NCBI GenBank assembly: GCA_024704765.1
Contig: JAKMXF010000081.1
Location: 1-31,236 of the forward strand
Length of the DNA stretch: 31,236 bases
Source: Oopsacas minuta
Lineage: Eukaryota > Porifera > Hexactinellida > Lyssacinosida > Leucopsacidae
Direction: 5' to 3'
Part shown: one piece after another, positions 10,829 to 20,980 of the stretch
Position numbering within the stretch: the stretch's first letter is position 1
Layout: each line of letters begins with the position of its first letter
Translations under genes and position numbers: made by a program
The notes under the pieces: model-generated
Database searches by the model: none
Told to the model about the DNA's origin: nothing
What the model saw: the letters and a program-made list of their open reading frames with translations, nothing else

Positions 10829-11064
10829 GTCACAAGAAGTTTCATCAGACTTCAGTGAGGTCCATTGCCAAACTACAGGCAAAGTACAGAAATCTCAGAG
10901 AAAAGTACGAGATTGGAATGGAGGAAATTTTGATTTTGAGACAGGAGAGGGAAGAAGCAGCTCAGGAGAGAAAGCAAATGAGAGAGGAAATTGCAGCACT
11001 ACAGGAAAGATTAACAGTCTTCGAAAGCCGTCTCAGCCAAATATACAATCTCAGCAGAGTATAA
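10829..11064 (+). CDS. coiled-coil exon-like ORF
   Basis: An open frame of about 77 codons follows a plausible acceptor (AG at 10827-10828) and runs to a TAA at 11062. The protein is charged and helical. EKYEIGMEEILILRQEREEA and REEIAALQERLTVFESRL show heptad-like spacing of hydrophobic residues, so a coiled coil is likely. A possible donor GTATAAGT lies at 11059. The next acceptor candidate (TTTGCAG, ending at 11206) would open LPKAAQKFITFIIQTGQKSE to about 11280. It lies between the two RAG1/Transib-like copies and could be an upstream exon of the intact gene or a separate transposon remnant. The first ATG falls inside the coil, so it is not a stand-alone gene. Confidence 0.35.
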
Positions 11065-11394
11065 GTAATTATTGTCTGCATAATCCCTTTCATCAGCTAT
11101 ATGTTAACATATTTGATACTATGACATACCATGTATAGTTGCATGTCCTTGTTTACATATATACGTAGTGTTACAATATTTAGTCAACTATTTAATCACT
11201 TTGCAGGCTTGCCAAAAGCTGCCCAAAAATTTATAACATTCATTATCCAGACCGGACAAAAATCCGAAAAATATATTTCTTAAATGTTTTAAATTTTTCA
11301 GTAGAATTCTATATTTTGCTGGTTATTAGTTATTCCAATACTCTACAGCCATATACCGTAATGTTTCTATGTTAAAGTAACTCTTTTGCGGATC

Positions 11395-13523
11395 ATGTCT
11401 GTACTAATCACGAACAATGAGGCATATAATTTGTATATTTCGAATGGAAGAAGTGTTACAGTCTCTGTTAGGAAACTTATTGAGAACAACCATTTGTCCG
11501 ATGAAGAAACTGCTACTCTCCAATTCAAATTTAAATCACTTCTAACATCCAGAGAGGCTTACCGTAGGAAGGATCTTGAAACATGGGTAACATGATTTTC
11601 CACTCTACCCATCTAACAATATCCAATCCAAGAGAGAGAATATCGCTTGATCCTGAATTTTCTTCTTTAGTCACTGATTCTGAAAATCGAAACTTTTCAT
11701 AACAGATTATAACTGAATCCCGGAAGCATATTCTCGAATGTCACATGAAGACTTTCAGATCGAGACTTGGTGTTCTTTTAGAGCATGTGGACTTTTTAGC
11801 AGAGAGAGAAAAGATTGAGCCTAAACAACTACTCGCTCTAGCTTTAGAATCAGTCTCAAATAAATCCTATGATCGTGATACTTCAGATATGTGCAGAGAA
11901 ATAATTGATAAGGGATCTTTTAGCGGTGTATTGAACAAAGTACAAATCTCTAAATGTGCTTACATATTGGACAGCTTAGAAATTGGGGCGAGTAAATACA
12001 CGAATCTGAAAAGAATTCTCAAAGGTGATGTTAAGCTTCCTTCCTATAAGCTTGTCTCGCAATATCGTAGGGAAATAAGCCTAACATATGAAATGGAAAT
12101 AGTTAGAGACCCCGAAGCATTGTCAATTGGTACTTGCGTCTCTTATCATTCCATCCTTAGTCTGACCATTCAACGCTTGCTTTCAACATTAGACCCAGTT
12201 CCTGATTCACACTACCCACTCAAAATTAAGATATCTGATGGATTGGATGGCTCCGGTTGCCATCAAACCTATAACCAACAAAGCAACAATTCTATATTAA
12301 GCGCAAAAACTTTCATTTTGTTCGGATTCAAAGTAACATCAATTACAGACACACTTGGAAATGACGTGTTCTATAACAGCTCACCCAACTCTCCGTTCTG
12401 CTTTAGGCCAGTAGCACTGATAGCTTTGAAAGAAGATTGTTCCAGTGTAAAGCTTATCATGAATACAATAGTCAATCCTCAAACAGACCATATCATACAG
12501 GATGGGTTATCTCTTATTGGAGGCCATGCACAGGTCGAGATAGTCTGTTCCCTTTTTGATACCAAGATGGCAGGATTGCTGGATGGAGCTGGTGGGGCTT
12601 CTTGTCATCTGTGTACTGCAACGGATAGCCAAATTAAAAGTTTAGAATGGGCCCATTCTGGTTTCCCTATTAACAGATTAATTAGCGACGCTCGGCAACT
12701 TTTTGAAGAGGTTGATGAAGAAGATTACTTGAAACTCCCATCAAATCAACATATTGGTATTACGCATCAACCAACTTCTAACATCGATATTCTAGCTGCG
12801 TCTCCTTTGCATGCTTACCTTTGTGTATTCAGGTGGTTCATGCTGTTGATATACCATCTTGATGCAGGACACAAGGTATGGGTGCCATCAAACTCGAAAG
12901 TAAATTCCTCCATGAAACGGGTTCGTGCTATACTCCAGGAAAGATGTAACTTCAGTGTCGATATCCCTTCAAGCCAGGGCGGCACTTCAACCACTGGTAA
13001 CATTGCGCGAGACTGCTTTTTAAATAAGAGAGACCTTTTGATGTGGGCCACTTCTTCCATTAATCCTTCAGATAAAATATCATTGGAGAAGATCCTGACA
13101 AATCTATTTGTTTTGTTAAGACTCCTCAACAGTGGTGACTCGATTAACTGTGACAAAATGCAAGAATTGTACAAAGAAACGTACGAATTTATTCTAGTTC
13201 AGTACCCATGGGCAAGCATCACTTCATCTTTGCACAAGTTACTTGCCCATTCGTTTCAGTTAATAGGTGCTTACAATAATGGTAAGGGATTACAGAATAT
13301 CTCTGAGGAATGTTTAGAATCCTGCAATAAATTTGTAAGGTGGTATCGGGAGAATCTTGCAAGAAAAACTTCTTTCACAGATAATGTTAGAGATATTTTA
13401 GTCAGGTTGTTATGTTGTAGTGACCCCATCTTAGTACAGAATCGTTTGAAGCACGCAAAGAAGAAAAAAGACGTTGTAAATAGCCTCCAAGAAATATTAT
13501 ATAATAGGTATGCTATGAGATGA
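11395..13523 (+). CDS. RAG1/Transib-family DDE recombinase-like protein, intact, two exons
   Basis: Exon 1 is 11395-11586, the intron 11587-11705 (TGG|GTAACA ... ATAACAG|ATT, phase 0, 119 bp) and exon 2 11706-13523, giving about 669 residues with no internal stop. In that numbering the family blocks are: ISDGLDGSG with D242; SPNSPFCFRP (about 290-299); SLFDTKM with D349; CHLC with C364 and C367; SPLHAYL (430-436); GGTSTTGNIARD (489-500); SLHKLLAH with H574 and H579; SEECLESCNK with E602; then ARKTS and CCSDPIL. These match RAG1 D600, D708, E962 and its zinc ligands C727, C730, H937 and H942 in order and local spacing. The GGxxTTGN, RKTS and SDP blocks are closer to Transib transposases than to vertebrate RAG1. 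The expected activity is nuclear DNA cleavage and strand transfer at terminal repeats. The RAG1 RING region is absent. No flanking Transib-type termini were found, so it could be a mobile or a domesticated copy. The ATG at 11395 is the first in the open frame. Confidence 0.85.
11587..11705 (+). other. predicted intron of the recombinase gene
   Basis: The 119-bp interval starts GTAACA and ends TTTTCATAACAG. It contains in-frame stops, and its length is not a multiple of three. Removing it joins ...DLETW to IITESRKHILECH and then the long open frame in phase 0. The continuity of sense on both sides supports splicing. Confidence 0.7.
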
Positions 13524-13642
13524 TTTATGATAATAAGTATATCCAATAGTCATACATATTTAAGGGTCTTTAAATTGTACATTATCAAATAGCAATAGGG
13601 ACCATGACATGCTTTATTATTAACTTTCATAATATCCTCACT

Positions 13643-13648
13643 AATAAA
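13643..13648 (+). promoter_or_regulatory. candidate poly(A) signal
   Basis: AATAAA lies 120 bases after the stop codon of the recombinase gene. In AT-rich DNA the hexamer can occur by chance, so this is only positional support. Confidence 0.35.
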
Positions 13649-13829
13649 CCACAAGTGTTAAAATTATAAAATGTCAGTAATTACGTCATAACTAGGTTTA
13701 CAGTCGTGCTACTAAAAAATCATTAGTACTTTTGAAATCTATAGTGTCGATTTAGTATATGTAAGTATAATTGTGGTGATATTCCAGATTCATTTACCTA
13801 TTTCCCCATTATGACCATTTTGCCACACT

Positions 13830-14755
13830 GTGCAGCGGAAACAGTGAAAAGATGGTACAGAGAATTGAAGTGGGAATTTTCATCTTGAAGACCAGCCCCA
13901 CCCTGGATCACCTCCATACGCTGTTAGTGATTTAATTGTTGAGTCAATTGAGGACATTGTGATAGCAGACACAATGTTACATATGAGAGGTTTCAGTACG
14001 AAATTGGCATTTCATCCGGAGCAGTACACACCGTTTGACACGAATCCCTTCAGCGACGTAGACATTGTGCCGCCCGCTGGATCCCACATCAGCTTCATTC
14101 TGAGCAGAAGCAGAAGCAGAATCAAGTGAAATGGTGCCATGAAATGCTTACAAAATTTAACAATGACAACAGTAGAGATGTTTCCAAGATATTAACTGGT
14201 GATGAAACATGGATCTATCACAATGATCGAGAAACAAAGCAGCAGAGCCGTCAATTATGTGAAATTGGAGAAAGTCCCCCAACAAAGGTTCGCAGAACTC
14301 AGTATATCAAGAAAAAATGTATGCAAAACTGTTGTATCTCTTGAACCCGGTAAGACAATTAATTCAACCTGGTATACAGAGAGTTGTTTGCCTCTAGTCA
14401 TAAAAGCAATAAATTTACAGCGTCCTGGCACAGGATTAAGGGGAACTTCTTTGCACCACGATAATGCCAATTCTCATACATCAAAAATGACAAAACAATT
14501 CATTGAAGAATCAGGACTACTTATTTTGCTACCCCCTTATTCTTCAGATCTAGCACCCTGCGACTTCTGGCTCTTTCATAGAATAAAAAATACCTTAGAG
14601 GCAGAAATCTTTCATCGAATTCTGATCTTGGGGGGTCCCTCAAAGATGTGATCGGAGACATCAACGAAAATGAATTTGAAGAAGCTATTCAAGCTTGGTT
14701 TAAACGAATGAACAAGTGTATTCAAGCTAAGTGATGCTATTTCGAACAATTATAG
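13830..14755 (+). pseudogene. mariner-family transposase relic
   Basis: Decayed mariner transposase on the plus strand. Recognisable blocks in order are CAAETVKRWY (13830), ARWIPHQL in the linker (about 14073), QVKWCHEML (about 14121-14147), TGDETWIYHND with the first catalytic aspartate (about 14199), then in a shifted frame HHDNANSHTSK with the second (about 14457) and LPPYSSDLAPCDFWLF with the third (about 14530-14575). The C-terminal CIQAK-stop-CYFEQL lies at 14717-14752. The second-to-third spacing is one residue short of the DD34D pattern of mariners. Stops are frequent in the first 250 bases, there is a frameshift near 14230-14260 and another after 14620, and a TGA at 14732 replaces the usual glycine codon. 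A possible right terminus contains TACCCCCCGTATAACC (about 14812-14827), but the matching left end was not found. Confidence 0.8.
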
Positions 14756-14827
14756 TAAAATAAATATACCGATTGATGCTTTTCGATTCTTAAGCTCAAA
14801 AGTTATTGAGTACCCCCCGTATAACCT

Positions 14828-15387
14828 GGAATTTGATGAAATTTCAAATTTTGTCGAGAAAGGAAAATGAGTAGCGGCAACATACAATCGTCAAATCAAG
14901 TGTTGCAAAGAGCCTAATGTATTCAAACTAATGCACGATCGGTGCTCATATTGTATTCCAGAAAATTAAGGTCTTAAAGAAATGGTATTAGCATAGTCGT
15001 ACGTTTACCCAAAGTTTCAGACTAGTATCTAACTGATTGAAATAGCAAAATATTCTTGGGCATACATACAGTCAAATTCGACCATAGACTTAATCTACTT
15101 TCGAAAACAAGCAAGGATTTTACATTTCAACAAAAATCGATGAATGTATTTGAGGAAATTTGTATCTCCAGTCTATGAATTCATTAGAAACATAGAAAGC
15201 GCTTGGATTAGGCACAATTCATATTAACAGGCAATACTATAGATTGCAGATAGAGTGAACGAGAAGTAAAGTGCAACAAACTCCGATTATACGTTGCAAA
15301 CTCTGTTATCGGGACTTGTACACTCCAGAATTTTGAAGCAAAATATAGAAGCATATACTTGTGGATAAATCAAAAATATGTGAAGCA
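14828..15387. other. spacer, no gene recognised
   Basis: AT-rich spacer between the mariner relic and the Tigger MITE. At 15260-15320 there are short phrases (CTCCGATTATACG, TCTGTTATCGGGACTTGTACA) that resemble pogo/Tigger terminal sequence, but they do not form a definable element. Confidence 0.4.
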
Positions 15388-15547
15388 CAGTGGAAGCCAC
15401 TTAATCGGGACGTCATCGAAGTCGGAATTTTGTCACGTATAACCGAATGTCCCGATTATCCGATGAAATTTCTATTGTTAGATATGGATTTGTTCCGATT
15501 AAGTGTGTCTCACGTTTATCCGTCTCCCGAATAAGTGTCTTTCACTG
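15388..15547. mobile_element. pogo/Tigger-like MITE
   Basis: A 160-bp non-autonomous element. Its left end CAGTGGAAGCCACTTAATCG and its right end (complement CAGTGAAAGACACTTATTCG) match at 20 of 23 outer bases. The right flank is TA (15548-15549); the left flank CA would be a mutated TA. The internal sequence has further TATCCG/CCGATTA motifs typical of Tigger-like MITEs. It has no coding capacity. Confidence 0.75.
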
Positions 15548-15627
15548 TATCTGTTGAATGATTCAATCAGACATAATGAATTATTAACTGTTCGAATAGT
15601 AGAAAATTAATCTTTTGATTTAGTAGC

Positions 15628-16380
15628 CAAAAATACAACTTTAGCTTGCTTGACTTAACAAGTGCTTTTGATATTATTGATCGTAAATTTTTGATTGCAA
15701 GACTTCGAGATATATTTGGGTTTTATGATTACGTATTAGGCTTGATTACATCATACTTAACTGATCGCACACAAACTGGTCCTATTTCTAGAATTTATTC
15801 AGATCCTTATGCTATGTCCTGGGGTGTTCCTAGGGATCTGTACTTGGTTCTCTTCTCTTTAAATTATATATTTCACTCATACAAGAAATTGCACACCTTC
15901 ATCATTTTGATATCGTGATTTATGCTGATGACACTCAAATATATACCACACTCAGACACAGTCCTTTCAGTTTAGAACTTAAATTCCTAGAGGTAAGTTT
16001 TATTGATATCTTCATCTGTTAAAATGAATATGTTGAGATGTAATTCGGATAAAACAAGCTGTATATCTATTTTCTTCGAAATTTAAGCAAAATATCGCAA
16101 AGCTGGATTTATGTATTGATGGACACCACATCCAACCACTTGATTCTGTTAGAGACCTAGGCGTCGTCCTGGATTCTAATCTTAACTTGAAAAACAAATC
16201 AGAAATGTCTGTTCCAATGTGTCAATTTACCTCAGGAATATTAGAAACATACGTAAATACTTAGACAAGAAGAATCTGGGACGCTTAATTCCCGCATTTA
16301 TCACTTGTAAATTAGACAACTATAATTCTATTCATTTTTGATCTAGTGGCTCTGAGATTCAAAAGATTCAAAGAATTCAA
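15628..16380 (+). pseudogene. LINE reverse transcriptase, upstream part
   Basis: Reverse transcriptase fragment. LLDLTSAFDIIDR (15646-15684) contains the first catalytic aspartate region (FxxxD). SYLTDRTQ and GVPRD (a degenerate GVPQG) follow. The active-site block YADDTQIY is at 15921-15944 in a different frame. The thumb-like region includes VRDLGVVLDSNLNLK (about 16148-16193) and IYLRNIRNIRKYL (about 16225-16263). It ends with QKIQRIQ at 16380, where Merlin is inserted. Several frameshifts and stops make it non-functional. The family resembles CR1/L2/Jockey-clade LINEs, but the clade is not fixed. Confidence 0.8.
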
Positions 16381-16757
16381 GGTACAATTTTAGAATGTTA
16401 GACTCCCAACTTTTTGCAAGATGGTAAAATCGCTATATGAGCCGTTATAGAACATGTTGAGGGATGAAGATTGAACTAGAGATTTCTAAATAGGTCAAGA
16501 AACAAAAAGGTAACAGCAATTCTAGCTTATAAGCCAAAGTCTATGAGGAAATTGCAACTTCATTGAAGCCAAATATATTACAATAATAGTATTGCAAATA
16601 GCATAATAGTGTGCATACAATACTACAACATACCTAATTATCATTCCAATGTCTAAGTAATTTGTGTTACCTATTAATCAATCTCTTTAATCTCCAAGAA
16701 AATAGACATATTTAGTAAACATACAATCTGCAATAATGATATTAAGTTAATTAACTA
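16381..16757 (+). repeat. Merlin left terminal inverted repeat
   Basis: About 377 bp, matching the complement of 19368-19739 with scattered substitutions and small indels. A shared landmark is GCAGATTGTATGTTTACTAA, seen here as its complement at about 16715-16734. Confidence 0.85.
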
Positions 16758-18136
16758 CATATCAAGAGATTATATAGTAACTACTTGAACTTTAAATGGA
16801 GACGGTTGTTAGTTCTATTCATCGGTATCACATCTTCTAATAATCTCCAGTGATTCTTTTTCGTTTGATTAATGTAAAGCCCCTATACACAATGCAACTA
16901 TGTTGTACCGTGTATTATGGGATGGTGACAGAATATTGTTGCATCGTGTGTATTGATCGTTGCATGAAAAATGTTGCACATAAATATTGTTGCATGCGTA
17001 GGGGGGGGAGCTTAAAACAAAGCTTTCAATGAAATTTTGGAAATTAATTAAATCATACTATGACACAGGACACCTTTTGCACTTGCATGAAACTTCTATT
17101 GCAACCGATTTGCCTGAAACTTTATTTCATGGTATGTATCTTTTTTGGTTGTTTTTCTGGAATTGATTGAGGAACTTGTAAAAACTAATGACTTTATTTT
17201 TGCATGGGGTTGTGAGATACTCAATCTAGTAACTTTTTGTATAACTAATGAAAGAGTTTCTGTGTGAATCAATTCAAATTGTATTGGTAAATAAAGTATT
17301 GGGTTCACTGGCTAAGACCGATAATTCGAGCAAAATTCCCATATTAAGGAAACTGGAATAAGGCCGAAAAATATTCATTACTCCAGTAACAAGCAGCCTT
17401 ATAACAAAGTCCGTTAGAGCCTCTGCGTCTTACAGTTCAGGGGGCTGCTTGCTACTGGATCTCCTGAACTGAAGGACAAGGAGGCTTTCACTTATCTGGT
17501 TATACGGCTGTTTGATATTAGAGTGATGGATAATTTTCTGACTTAGTCATGTTTCAAAATAAAGAGCAATACAAAAGGTTAAATTCAATATTATAATCTA
17601 TAGGAAAGGCAAAGAACCTACATGAATGAGTGAATATACCCTTCAGTGAATTATAATAAATAAAAATGAACCGCTTTTAGCATATTCTAAGTATTCCTTT
17701 ACAAGTTAGAGATGGTTATCTGCCATGCGTGTTGGAACAAACTCATAACATCATAAAAACAATGAGTTATAATGGACTGTTGATGAATTATATTATTCAT
17801 CATGCGAATTATTTGCATTTGTATAGTTTTTAACATTATTAAATGGATTGTGTATGCTTTTTCTTGCATGTTGATGTAGTATGGCTGTTTCATGGTTGAA
17901 AAGTAACAATTGATTTTTCTATCTGAGTGATAAAAACCAATCAATAGTGTGGATCATCTCCAAGTAGACAGATCTAAGCAATCTCTATATATATAAACAA
18001 TATATTTCGATATCAGGAATACATCTGCATATCATTTCAAACTCATATTTTTCACGATTGTCGCAATTTTCATGACTACTCCCGTATTTAGACCTGTAAT
18101 GATGCCTGCATCTTTCCGATCGTCGATGAGATTGGA
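16758..18136. other. Merlin internal region without a gene
   Basis: About 1.4 kb between the left repeat and the transposase. Open frames here (for example 16850-17032) have no motifs and appear to be chance. A G-tract occurs at about 17000-17008. Two interleaved inverted repeats lie at 17383-17471 and are listed separately. This much non-coding sequence is more than a compact Merlin element would carry and may be cargo or a later insertion. Confidence 0.5.
17383..17471. repeat. interleaved inverted repeats inside Merlin
   Basis: Stem 1 pairs CCAGTAACAAGCAGCC (17383-17398) with GGCTGCTTGCTACTGG (17443-17458), with one mismatch in 16. Stem 2 pairs CAGTTCAGG (17433-17441) with CCTGAACTG (17463-17471), a perfect 9 of 9. 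The two are interleaved, so as RNA they could form a pseudoknot-like fold. As DNA they may mark a small palindromic insertion. The function is unknown. Confidence 0.5.
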
Positions 18137-19035
18137 TTGAAGGAATTATTCTTAAGGATAACCCACAATCGTGACAATTGTATCGATTGGTTGAGGGTTC
18201 ACGGATTATTAGTAGGAGGTATGGGATGTAAATTCGGGCAAACATGTCGGAAGGCGTATTTTCTAGAGTGCACGAAGGGAGAGGTTGGGGAAGACCTGAA
18301 AGGGTTGCAAGAAATTTGCATCCCTACGAGTAGGATCATTCTTTGAGGGATCCAATATTCCTCTTACTTAGTTGGTGGAATTTTTGTATTTTGGGGCAGA
18401 AGGACTACAAAGTACACATTTCTTAACCCTACATCTTAAGTGGTCTCCAAACACCATCACAGATTGGAAAAATTTTTATAGGATATCTGTGTGGAGAAGT
18501 ACCTTTCTAATCCAGAACCAATCGGAGGGCATAGGCACATCGTTGAGATCGATGAAAGCAAGTTTGCGAAAAGAAAGTACCATGGAGGAAGGCAACTATC
18601 AGGAAAATGGGTGTTTGGTGGGATTGACAGAGTGACCAAAGAAGCTTTCATGGTCACAGTTGGAGATAGATCAGCATCTACATTGATTCCTATTATAGTA
18701 TAATATATCAAACCGGGTACTATTATTCTAAGCGATGAATGGGCTTCATACAATCTTATTCCACCTGCTACGTTCACCCATTTGACTGTTGATCACAGTA
18801 TCCAGTTTGTGTTCCCTGAAACAGAGATTCACACACAAACAATAGAAAGCACTTGGGGTCAAGCCAAAAAAAGATGAGAAATTCCATGACCACCAACCCC
18901 GAGCTCCTGGATGCATACCGAGCTGAAAATTGCTGGAGAAAGAAACATGGTGATAATCAATTTCACAACTTGATAATAGAATACGAACCCAATATATTGT
19001 TACTTAGATACAATCTCTTGCATACTAATCACTAG
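18137..19035 (+). pseudogene. Merlin (IS1016-like) transposase, degenerate
   Basis: DDE transposase of the Merlin/IS1016 type (DDE_Tnp_IS1595-like). The N-terminal part includes DWLRVHGLL (18174 onward). After frameshifts come FASLRVGSFFEGSN (about 18314-18355) and NTITDWKNFYR (about 18450-18482). The catalytic core is well preserved: IGGHRHIVEIDESKF with the first aspartate (about 18521-18565), KWVFGGIDR, TIILSDEWASY with the second (about 18720-18752), and QTIESTWGQAKK with the glutamate (about 18837-18873). The C-terminal region ENCWRKKHGDNQFHNLI follows (about 18923-18973). Stops at about 18344, 18370, 18703 and 18875, together with frame changes, inactivate it. Confidence 0.85.
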
Positions 19036-19367
19036 TTTTTCATAGTTACTAGATATTTACTTGAGAATCAAAATAATTCTAGTTGTTCAAACATTGGAAC
19101 ATGCCATGGGCTCATACCACTTAAAAGTAGTTTATTTGACAATATTAGATAGTTATTATTTGATATTATTCCAAATTTGTTCCGTTGATAGCGAGTAGAA
19201 TGCCATTGTTTGCTGTATATCACACAATAGAGATCCTTTTGTTGGTAAAATGACAACAAGTGTTGGGTGAAAGGACAGGCGAAAATCTGTTTGAAATTTT
19301 GCATAGATTTGTTGGTAAATGCAGCGTTCCCAAATATACTCAATTAAATACTTATATTTCCATTCTA

Positions 19368-19739
19368 TAGTTAAATTATTAAATAATATAAAAATATTGC
19401 AGATTGTATGTTTACTAAATATGTCTATTTACTTGGAGATTTAAGAGATTGATTAATACGTAACACAAATTACTTAGACATTGGAATGCTAATTAGGTAT
19501 GTTGTAGTATTGTATGCACACTACTATACAATTTGCAACACTTATTGTAGCTTCAATGAAGTTGCAATTTTCCCCATGACTTTGGCTTATAAGCTAGAAT
19601 TGTTGTAACCTTTTGTTTCTCGACCGATTTTAGAAATCTCTAGTTCAATCTTCATCTCTCAACATGCTCTATAACGGCTCATATAGCGATATTTTCCATC
19701 TTGTAAAAGGTTGGGGGTGTAACATTCTTTTATTTTACC
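19368..19739 (-). repeat. Merlin right terminal inverted repeat
   Basis: About 372 bp, complementary to 16381-16757. The outermost end is ...GTAACATTCTTTTATTTTACC, immediately followed by the GAATTCAA duplication. Confidence 0.85.
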
Positions 19740-20149
19740 GAATTCAAAATGCTTCCACTCGTTTGATTATGAATTGTAAAAAAATTGATTATATTTCTCC
19801 TATTCTATGCGAACTTCATTGGCTAACCGTAAAGAAGAGAATCATATACAAAGTGCTATTGATAATGTACAAGTGTCTAAATTTCCATTCCCCAATCTAC
19901 TTGCACAATACACTTCAACTTCAGCAGGAGATTAATTCAGACAGAACTCTTAGATCCGGAACTGTGAATGACTTATACATACAGAAACATAATAAAAAAT
20001 TTTATGCTGGAAGAGCGTTTCCCATAATTGCTCCTAAATTGTGGAACTTTGTACCGATCTGTATTCGACAATCTACATCAGTAAATATATTCACGAAAAG
20101 GTTAAAAACGTACTTATTCACTAATGATGAAAATCTATTATGGTTTTAG
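19740..20149 (+). pseudogene. LINE ORF2 C-terminal part
   Basis: Continuation of the LINE reading frame after Merlin. Blocks include RIQNASTRLI, SPILCELHWLTVKKRIIYKV (about 19797-19856), FHSPIYLHN, GRAFPIIAPKLWNFVP (about 20010-20057) and KRLKTYLF near the stop. This is the usual C-terminal tail of CR1/L2/Jockey-type LINE ORF2 proteins. The segment is open to a TAG at 20147-20149, so this end of the gene has decayed little. The open frame begins inside the Merlin end (about 19664), which is incidental. Confidence 0.85.
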
Positions 20150-20335
20150 TTGAGATATATACACAAAGCGACAATTGACAAATAATATCTCTTAATTTTT
20201 TGTAAGATATGCTCTATTTCTCATTTTAACTTCTACTTGTACTATGCTTATGAACTTGTATATGTTGTCTGTATAGCGCGTTGAGACTATTATGTATATT
20301 GAACTCGAAAGAACTATAATATTATGATTATTTCT

Positions 20336-20980
20336 AGTTAGTTTATCGGATTTTCGAATTTTTTTGACGATATATCTTCATACGCATTACAGTCGAAATC
20401 GTTTAATTCGCCCCATTTACCAACCATAAAGGTTTAGATCTAGTATATTTTCCTCATGGTTTCTTTGCCTATCGGTATTTCTTTTTTTCGTCCATTCAAT
20501 AGGTAAAAGACCTGATTTCAACTGTATGATTAAATTCCCACATGTTGATTGCAGATTTGGTTATCCTGAAATTTTACAAATCTTATGCTTCCACCCATAC
20601 CACCGTACAACATGTATTTTGTAATAAGTTTGTGCACTATGAAGTCTGGTTTTATATACTCAATATTTAGCCGAATATTCATTTGGCCTTATTAACACAT
20701 TTAATTTATTCTATCATTTATTGTATTGAATTAGAACCTAATTTTCTCTTTCAGCGAACATTTAATGTCAGCGTGCAAAAAGAAACAGATAAGTGAGTTT
20801 GTCCTATTTTCCGATGTATATTTATCAATGATTTGGAACAATAATTATGATATTCCTTTTTGTAATGATGAATTTACTTGAATCTTTTTGGTTGTCATTA
20901 TACATAGTACAGTCAAACTCTTATTATTATTGAATTAGTACAGTGGATAAACCATATAGGCAGGCACTATGAAGGAATAC
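20336..20980. other. spacer, no gene recognised
   Basis: AT-rich sequence downstream of the LINE. CAGTCGAAATCGTTTAATTC at 20391 resembles a pogo/Tigger-type terminus, but no partner end was found. Nothing else is supportable. Confidence 0.4.

Larger units (their letters stand above)
16381..19739 (+). mobile_element. Merlin DNA transposon with long terminal inverted repeats
   Basis: A 3359-bp element flanked by a perfect 8-bp duplication GAATTCAA (16373-16380 and 19740-19747), the 8-9 bp size expected for Merlin. The ends begin GGTACAATTTTAGAATGTTA on the left and, complemented, GGTAAAATAAAAGAATGTTA on the right. The inverted repeats are unusually long, about 377 and 372 bp. The transposase gene lies in the right third. 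Removing the element with one duplication copy rejoins the LINE frame as ...QRIQ then NASTRLI.... The host LINE was therefore in place first. Confidence 0.9.
15600..20335 (+). mobile_element. LINE (non-LTR retrotransposon), 5'-truncated, split by Merlin
   Basis: The element is about 1.4 kb of LINE once the 3.36-kb Merlin insert is removed. The upstream part carries reverse transcriptase blocks. The downstream part carries the C-terminal region after the catalytic domain. It is followed by a 3' untranslated end with GTATAGCGCGTTGAGACTA (about 20272-20290), close to the AGCGCTTTGAGA phrase common at CR1/L2-like LINE 3' ends. The 5' boundary is uncertain; the start of ORF2 and any ORF1 are absent. 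No poly(A) or target duplication could be set. Confidence 0.75.

Noticed and set aside
12815-13546. Minus-strand open frames inside the recombinase gene
   Set aside because: They are antisense shadows of exon 2, with no motif of their own.
10510-13860. CACTGTG-like heptamers (about 10522 and 13825) as recombination signal or Transib ends
   Set aside because: The sequences next to them do not match each other as inverted repeats, and the right one lies inside the mariner relic. They are probably chance.
8512-14755. A RAG2-like partner gene near the RAG1/Transib-like gene
   Set aside because: No kelch repeats or PHD-type cysteine/histidine pattern were seen in any frame on either strand, so a two-gene RAG-like transposon is not supported.
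16373-16420. Merlin end placed at AGAATGTTA (16392), where identity between the arms is highest
   Set aside because: That placement leaves no matching duplication. Starting at GGTA gives the perfect GAATTCAA duplication and restores the LINE frame.
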